This document shows positions 29,740 to 35,000 of a stretch of DNA of 35,000 bases, one piece after another. A program made the position numbers and the translations under genes. Source of the DNA: Symbiodinium natans. Its lineage: Eukaryota > Sar > Dinophyceae > Suessiales > Symbiodiniaceae. A model generated the notes under the pieces. That model saw only the letters and a program-made list of their open reading frames with translations, had not been told where the DNA came from and made no database searches. Where the stretch lies: positions 332,501 to 367,500 of the forward strand of contig CAJNDS010002482.1 of assembly GCA_905221605.1 (NCBI GenBank). Reading direction: 5' to 3'. Each line of letters begins with the position of its first letter. Positions within the stretch are counted from its first letter, which is position 1.

Positions 29740-29835
29740 CCCATAGGGTGTAGGGCTTAGGGCTTAGGGGCGTCGAGGTGTTTAGGGCTTTGGGAGGGGT
29801 GTTAAGGGCTTAGGGAGGGGTGTTTACCCAGCATC
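29740..29835 (+). repeat. Interstitial telomere-like repeats
   Basis: TAGGGTGTAGGGCTTAGGGC and similar GGGTTTA/GGGCTTA units, with GGGTTTAGGG also at 29524. These resemble degenerate TTTAGGG, the telomere unit reported for dinoflagellates and plants. Diverged, so an internal relic rather than a chromosome end. Confidence 0.5.
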
Positions 29836-29977
29836 GAGGTTTCATTCCTTGTCGTGTTCAGGTTTCATTCGCTGTCGTGGAAAGCTTGTTTTCTGTCGTG
29901 GTCCCGAAATTTCCTTGTTATGGTGTGGATCTTTTTTTCTTGTCGTGGTAGCAACGCCCTCTCATACCAGAAGCATG
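29836..29977 (+). repeat. Short TTGTCGTGG-type repeats
   Basis: Variants of TTTCATTCCTTGTCGTG occur at about 29849, 29869, 29889 and 29937. No gene seen. Confidence 0.5.
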
Positions 29978-30265
29978 TCATGAGAGTGTGGTAATGGTTG
30001 GCTCGTTTCTTTTGTTGCCCCACACCCCTGTAAACATTCCAACAGTAAAGAAGGCAATGTAAATCCTGTAGTGCATCAAAGGATTTTGAAGAGATTGACG
30101 GGTACTAGGTGCCCTTCTCAAGCGAAATGCCACGGCAAGAATCAGAGAGAATATACCCCAAGCAAAAAGAGATGATAGAGCAAAGGCCAATGATGCGAAG
30201 CAAACGGCCACAAAGCAAGACACCAAAGCTGGGAGGCGCATTTTCATTTTGCATTGCGTGCCCAT
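29978..30265 (-). CDS. Small membrane protein, unrecognised
   Basis: Minus-strand ORF with a true ATG at 30265, 95 residues. Begins MGTQCKMKMRLPALVSCFVA, followed by a long hydrophobic region (two membrane segments or a signal anchor plus one), a basic loop (FRLRRAPSTRQSLQ), and another hydrophobic segment, YIAFFTVGMFTGVWG, before a polar tail. TATATAAAT lies about 56 bp upstream on the same strand with a 17-bp palindrome behind it. No intron is needed. The + strand is also open here (30109-30453) but gives a less natural protein. Family unknown. Confidence 0.45.
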   Translation of the reverse strand: MGTQCKMKMRLPALVSCFVAVCFASLAFALSSLFAWGIFSLILAVAFRLRRAPSTRQSLQNPLMHYRIYIAFFTVGMFTGVWGNKRNEPTITTLS

Positions 30266-30320
30266 GTCGCGCGAACGGGCTGGGCATAAAGGGCAGCAGT
30301 CGAGTCCCTTGCGAAAAGTT

Positions 30321-30347
30321 ATTTATATACTTCGAACATTGTTCGAA
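30321..30347 (-). promoter_or_regulatory. TATA-like box and 17-bp palindrome
   Basis: On the minus strand, GTATATAAAT (30330-30321) lies 56 bp before the ATG of the small membrane-protein ORF. Next to it, upstream, is a perfect palindrome, TTCGAACATTGTTCGAA (30331-30347; 8-bp arms around one base). It looks like a site for a dimeric regulator; that is inference. Dinoflagellate promoters usually lack TATA boxes. Confidence 0.35.
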
Positions 30348-30360
30348 CATCCCCACCCTC

Positions 30361-30740
30361 TCTTGGCAGAGATACTCTGGGGTTGTGCACTCCAGGGACA
30401 CTCACTCTGGGGACGCTCTGGGGTTGGGCACTTCAGAGAGACCCACTCCATGAACAATCCGGGGTTGGGCAATCCAGGCAGACTCTGGGGTTGGACACTC
30501 CAGGAAGACTCTGGGCTGGGCACTCCTAAGGTTGGCACTGCGGAGGCTCTGGGGTTGGGCCTCCTAAGGCTGGCCCTCCGGGGTTGCACTCCAGGTGGTT
30601 GGGCACTACTCTGAGGTTGGGCACTCCAGGGAGACTCGAAAGTTGGGCACTCCAGGGTTGGGCACTCCGGACTCTGGTGTTGGGCACTCTGGGGCACTCT
30701 TAGAGTTGGGCAGGGACACTTTGGGGTTGGGCACTCCAGG
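30361..30740 (+). repeat. GGTTGGGCACTCC minisatellite
   Basis: About fifteen diverged units of 20-32 bp with the core GGTTGGGCACTCCAGG and CTCTGGGG joints. A related GGGCGAGGAGAAGAGTTCCG repeat follows (30747-30817). Minus-strand frames (repeated SAQPQS) are artefacts. Confidence 0.9.
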
Positions 30741-30945
30741 GATGAGCGAGGAGTAGACCGGGCGAGGAGAAGAGTTCCGGGCGCTCAGGGGAAGAGTTCC
30801 GGGCGAGGAGAAGAGTTGAGTTTAAAATCAACAACCCCACGCCGAGGGTGGGGAAAAACATCTGAATGAAGAGAAGACAGTTTTCAGAAAGAAATGAAGG
30901 CACAATACGAAAACGCAGCATGAACGCGATAAACTTAAGCCCGAT

Positions 30946-31026
30946 ATGGATAATGTGTTGAATCACGTTCATCAGTTGCTACTTAACGATGACGATGGTT
31001 TTGAGGAGATTGCTGCATGCTATTTG
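30946..31026 (+). CDS. Short 5' exon-like stretch with strong donor
   Basis: ATG 30946 reads MDNVLNHVHQLLLNDDDGFE, then EIAACYL, and meets GTAAGC at 31027 in phase 0. The frame is open upstream to about 30895 with charged sequence (TKTQHERDKLKPD), so the exon may be longer. Acidic and helical in look. A candidate acceptor after a pyrimidine stretch lies near 31116 (CTACTATAG). Downstream exons not assigned. Confidence 0.42.
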
Positions 31027-31412
31027 GTAAGCATACGGACTGTGTTTCTTAAGCTGCTGCAGATTACAACTTGGTTTTTGTTACAACCTTATCCCCAAAC
31101 CTCATTTCTACTATAGGTATTTTATTAGAAGAGACCATTTTCATTTTCTCAGGTTAGGGAAAAAGGTTGGAAGTTGTGGGCTTTCTAAGCGGTGAGGCGC
31201 GCTAGGGGTTCTAAGAATGTTAGTGGTCTTCAGATGGCGCATGGTTAGAAAATGGACATGTTTGGAATCAAAGCGGACTCGACTTCGGCAGCGCGGTGTG
31301 GTGGAGGGCACAGCAGACCTCAGAAACGCTGCGTGAACCCTCGCAGCACAGCCCCACACAGGACTCAGGAGTCTCAGGAGTGCAGATATCTCTGAAGCAC
31401 CGGTTTTTTCAG

Positions 31413-31935
31413 CCGCTTGCTGCTTCGGTGCGAGTCTCCGTAAACAACGGCACAACTCCCCCACCACCATTTGTCATGTCACTGTCGCTAGCAGAAATCA
31501 GATCTGTAAGTGGAGGAAGTGCCCATTCGGCTGTCTCACGAATTTTGTTGTTGAAGCAGTAGATGGCTCATTGAAGCCTAGGACCTAGACCCCAAAAACC
31601 ACACAAGAGTGAGAACATCAAGAAGAAATCAGCGACTGCACTACAAAGGTGGGGATCGTCCTACGCTGCCACAGATAGTTCCGCCGTGACGTAGAAAACT
31701 GACGCGCGCTTGCCTGAGTGATTGTCGTCCGAGCACGCGTGTTCCCATCGCAACGCCAGTGTCTAGCCAAGGCCATTTCGGAAACATGCCTCAGACGACA
31801 GCATGGCAGACAGGCTCACGGCAGTTCAGTCTTGACCGGCACTTTTCCTGGTCTCGTCCAGGTAGTGATGTGCATCGCGACTGGCACATGGTCGGCGACT
31901 CATGGTGCTTCAAGGAGGCTACATTGTACGTCAAG
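31413..31935 (+). CDS. Exons of an unrecognised gene
   Basis: Exon 31413-31505 has a clear acceptor (GGTTTTTTCAG) and donor (TCT|GTAAGT), both phase 0, reading PLAASVRVSVNNGTTPPPPF then VMSLSLAEIRS. A second block, about 31795-31935, can follow in phase (acceptors CCTCAG, GGCAG): RQFSLDRHFSWSRPGSDVHR, then DWHMVGDSWCFKEATLYVK, meeting GTCAGC. The frame stays open to 31999. Tryptophan-rich, domain not recognised. A competing + frame over the second block (31718-32092) is open but less natural. Confidence 0.42.
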
Positions 31936-32260
31936 GTCAGCTGCCCCAAACAAGTGCACCGACGTCTCACCGCGAGCTATGACGATTCCGACCGAAGTTA
32001 GCAGCAAGCCCACTGCAAACATGTTGCAGTCAGATGGCAACGCTCAAACAGGTTTAAATTTCAAAGTTGCTCGATTGTTCATGCTCACTTAGGTCACTTG
32101 CCTTGGATAAACTTATAAACCCCACCCCCCGGCACGCAGATGATTCAACGGTTTTTGTTGGGGCTCTGAAGCCGTCCATTGAGTAGGGTGGCTGGAAGTA
32201 CAGGATGCGTGAAAAGCGTGCGTGCTTGTCAGCTGCATACGAACCATCACACTTGCGCAG

Positions 32261-33060
32261 TCTCTACGTTCCGGGAATGTACACGCATGGGGCATTGAAA
32301 GATGCAATGCTTGTCAAGACAGCTGCGAGCTCGAGGTGTCGATGGAGTTGGACCATTGTACCCGTTGTGCAGAAAGATTACTGTAGCCAAGCAGCCAGCC
32401 CCACTCGGTTCGGCCACATTCCGCAAGTCAAGGCAAACACACACACACACACAGCAAGCGACGGGGCGCATTGGAAGGTTGTTCCGAGATCTGTCAAATC
32501 AGTCTATAATGCATCTATGAATCTGTGGTAGTGCCACGTGGAGCTGGAGGTGGGTGCTTGATGCGTTTGACCTTCACCATTCGGAGCCGTTGCAATGTCA
32601 CAACCTGATGCGGTCATCACACATTGACGTTTGCAGGCCATGCTCCTTTTACGCTGGCTGGCTGTGGCAGTTCTTGCTACAATTCAGCAGTGACCCGAGA
32701 GCAACACAAGTGCACGGTTTCAGGGTGCCAAGTGCAGAATCTTAAGACATGGCATGCTGTGATGTATTTGTGTTTCATCCACCCTTCCTGTTTGCAGCCA
32801 CTTGCTCTGTCACCCTTGTGCCCGAAGTTTGCCAAAAAGCCTTTGCCGACTGTGCTGACGATGGAGTCTTGGCATCGTTTGTCACGTGATGTCTTGAAGA
32901 ACTTGAGCAGTGCAAATGGAGCACATTCTCAGTCAAAGGCAGCGCGGGATGCCTTGCATTCTGCACCTGCAGAACAAGCGAGCCGCAGGACGAGCACTTC
33001 AACAGGCCTCAGCATGCAGCTTATGGTCAGACAAGGTTCACTTGTGCACCATGTTACTTG
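32261..33060 (+). CDS. Cysteine-rich protein exons, unrecognised
   Basis: Exon 32261-32382 (acceptor ACTTGCGCAG) reads SLRSGNVHAWGIERCNACQD, then SCELEVSMELDHCTRCAERL, to donor GTAGCC: CxxC-x3-C and CxxC pairs. Near 32640-32740 a frame reads FTLAGCGSSCYNSAVTREQH then KCTVSGCQVQ. Exon 32798-32885 (acceptor CCTGTTTGCAG) reads TCSVTLVPEVCQKAFADCAD and joins in phase over 87 nt to 32973 onward (TSEPQDEHFNRPQHAAYGQT, then RFTCAPCYLDIPAPHDS, donor GTAAAT). The cysteine pairs suggest an extracellular or metal-binding protein. Over the last block another frame (LRKYAVTRSEDLKSVNSGVP) runs to 33188 and meets a perfect donor, CAG|GTAAGT, so alternative or second-gene exons are possible. Confidence 0.42.
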
Positions 33061-33204
33061 GATATCCCGGCCCCCCACGACTCCGTAAATATGCGGTCAC
33101 CCGGTCAGAAGATCTTAAATCGGTGAACTCAGGGGTCCCAGTCCAGATATTAGAAATGGTTGTGGACTCACCTTCCGAGTGGCGACAGGTAAGTTGCAAC
33201 TTCA

Positions 33205-33305
33205 ATTCTGAGTGCGTGCGTGAGTGGGTGTGTGGGTGTGTGGGTGTGTGAGTGAGTGAGTGACTGAGTGAAACAATGCCATCTCCCCCCCCCCCCCCCC
33301 CCCCC
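33205..33305 (+). repeat. GTGTGGGT/GAGT microsatellite and poly-C
   Basis: GTGCGTGAGTGGGTGTGTGG-type repeats (33213-33270), then 21 C residues (33285-33305). Confidence 0.92.
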
Positions 33306-34570
33306 ACCCACGCATCTCAGACCGCTCTCGCCATGCAACGGGACCGCTAAATCGGGGAACGGTGCGTCAGGCGGGTGTGCAGGCCAGGCGCAAGATGTCA
33401 AATAACAGAAGATGCCACTGACATGCCCGGCAAAGCGAAGGGAGAACGACTCTGCAGTGTGAACGGTCGAGGGCCTTTAGCCTGCAATTGCCTAGTCACC
33501 CAGGCAGAGAACTCCCAAAGTTGACCAGCACCATCAAAGCCTCATCTTGACGAGCGACTGTGACGAGCGAATGTGGCCCCGGTGGTGGTAAAATCCTCAC
33601 GCCACGAGTCCCAGAAAGACCCGGACAGGCGTACCGAGTTGGCTAGCACGCCTACCCTGCAGTAGTGAGCAGCTGCATCGCGAAGGTTCCAAAAAGCGGT
33701 GTGGGGTGGGGAAGCTGATGTAAAATTTGAGCGCGGAAAGAAGAATGCCCGCAAAGCAAGGAAGGACGCCAGAGCAGTTATATAAGCAGCAGATGCCAGG
33801 GAGTGCGTCCAGAAAAAGTACCTCAGCTGCAGCACACACGCCCTGAGAGTTACTAGGCTCTGTTCAACGTGGAGAAGGGCCCAGGCCTTCGCAAGAGAGG
33901 GGCTGCAGGTGCTCAGCAACAGGGGCCTCTATGGCTTTGAAGGTTGCCTCCAGCATTGACAAGGACACCAACCGCAAGAAGGTTTGGCCAAGCGATCCGT
34001 GGCCAAGAGTGGCGAAAGCGAGAGTGGGAGTTTTCTTCGGACTGTGCCCAACCCCCTACAAGGAGATATTGGGCGACAAGCCTTAAACCCTAAACGGAGG
34101 TGCCTCGCCTGGCTTGTCCGAGTGTGAGCGATTAAACGGAGGTATTCCTTGCCTGCCTGTGCGCGAGCGCGAGAGTCGAGAAGGAGATGTTGCGTGCCCT
34201 GTGGAGCGAATGCTAACGGGCGGCAAAAAAGGACACGGCCCGGCTGAGAAATACGGTTGATGTGACTGGCAAGCCCACCCCCTTCGAGGGATCAGGCGGT
34301 TTCGGAGAGATAAATTTCACAAACACCGAAGTAGTTTCTGATCGAAAGACCTAGAAAGTTAAAAGTTGCAAGTAAGTAAAAACAGAAGTTGCACTAGCTG
34401 CGTTTCTTCACGCCTCCTGGAAATGTCGACTCCGGCAAAATACATGGGTGCGTGGCTGGGCAATCAACCGGAGAATCCGCGCGTGGGCGTTCTGTCTCGG
34501 CGGCTGCATGCTGCCCAGAATTTCAATCTTGAGCTCATGTTGCGCAACTAGTCTTCCCTCCCGCATGTGA
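33306..34570. other. No firm gene; weak minus-strand frame
   Basis: A minus frame (33919-33542, TTG start) reads HVEQSLVTLRACVLQLRYFF and ALASFLALRAFFFPRSN. It faintly recalls the C-terminal part of dinoflagellate retroelement proteins but has no diagnostic motif. Near 34080-34190 are short degenerate repeats (AAACGGAGGT... and GAGAAGGAGAT). Confidence 0.3.
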
Positions 34571-34627
34571 CGCAGTGTGGAAGTTGGCCTTGTGATTTCG
34601 TGGTTGGGTCAGAGTGATGACTTCAAA

Positions 34628-35000
34628 ATGCCATGTTGCTTTCGCTCTTTGTCCATTCTGTGCAGCTTGCGTATCCGCGGAAGCCACTTGCTTGCAGGTG
34701 CATCGATCTCACGACAATCTAGGGCCTCGCGCGTGCAAAAATCATGGATTGTGGGTGACGGTGCGGATGGTGCCATTGTTGCTCGGCTGCACGCGCATCA
34801 GCATCTAGCTCCGCTGTTCGAGCAACTTGAGCAACCTGGGTCTTCTTCAACAAACGTTCAGGTGCACGATGCTGTACAAGCGGGAGTGCAGGAACAAGAG
34901 GCGATGAGCATCGCGTCCTGCTGGCATTGCCCACACAGTAAGCCACGAGCCCTCCATATCTTCATGCATCAGTGTTCTTTGTCATCAAACAACGAAAACC
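34628..35000 (+). CDS. ORF running off the window end (partial)
   Basis: Open from 34571; first ATG 34628; no stop before the window end. Reads MPCCFRSLSILCSLRIRGSH, later KSWIVGDGADGAIVARLHAH and VHDAVQAGVQEQEAMSIASC. The middle is convincingly coding; the first 25 codons less so, and an acceptor at CTTGCTTGCAG (34697) may be the true exon start. A donor, CACA|GTAAGC (34938), may end the exon, leaving the last 60 bases intronic. No family recognised. Confidence 0.48.
   Translation, partial: MPCCFRSLSILCSLRIRGSHLLAGASISRQSRASRVQKSWIVGDGADGAIVARLHAHQHLAPLFEQLEQPGSSSTNVQVHDAVQAGVQEQEAMSIASCWHCPHSKPRALHIFMHQCSLSSNNEN

Noticed and set aside
33542-33919. Minus-strand frame as a retrotransposon fragment
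   Set aside because: Only a vague resemblance; no reverse transcriptase or endonuclease motif, and the start is TTG.
1-35000. Relic dinoflagellate spliced-leader sequence marking retroposed genes
   Set aside because: I scanned for the GGCTCAAG-ended leader and saw none; its absence does not argue against the host assignment.

Overview
ORGANISM. This is nuclear DNA of a eukaryote, most likely a dinoflagellate (Symbiodiniaceae-like). There are no ribosome binding sites or operons. Coding sequence is split into small exons by short GT-AG and GC-AG introns; the phase-consistent ones here are mostly 46-98 nt. Nearly all supported genes lie on the + strand, as in unidirectional dinoflagellate gene arrays. 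One gene carries the CCCH zinc finger followed by CHLCPPGEK and lysines that I associate with dinoflagellate proteins. Simple-sequence DNA is abundant. The assignment rests on style and remembered families, not on a search; no spliced-leader relic was seen. LAYOUT. 1-494: 3' end of a phytanoyl-CoA dioxygenase-type (PhyH) gene. 2200-2458: an isolated good exon. 2786-5063: a secreted mucin-like Ser/Thr-rich protein whose cysteine-rich tail continues in another frame. 6483-8116: a multi-exon gene of unknown function, almost invisible to ORF finding. 9581-11252: scattered exons. 12375-13203: a multi-exon unknown gene. 13341-14452: the CCCH zinc-finger gene. 14656-15486: further exons. 17205-20048: an FBXO15-like F-box gene. 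20.7-24.2 kb: a few coding-like stretches around a 1.8 kb block of CA/CG-rich satellites. 24.5-29.4 KB, THE MOST UNUSUAL PART. An AT-rich island holds a small ORF split by a 2,332-bp insertion with perfect 30-bp terminal inverted repeats and an 8-bp target-site duplication; the ORF reads on in frame beyond it. A second inverted-repeat structure (56-bp arms, 1,877 bp) follows, filled with low-complexity AT DNA that includes a decamer array and an array of small hairpins with compensatory changes. 29.4-35 KB. Two small minus-strand candidates (a CXC-rich, metallothionein-like ORF and a membrane protein with a TATA-like box and palindrome upstream), a GGTTGGGCACTCC minisatellite, and then + strand exons including a cysteine-rich gene and an ORF that runs off the window. 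LIMITS. Exon joins were inferred by eye from splice signals, phase and protein-likeness. Several long open frames start with TTG or GTG, which a eukaryote would not normally use; for those I give the first in-frame ATG or an exon boundary. The genes do not form an obvious shared pathway.
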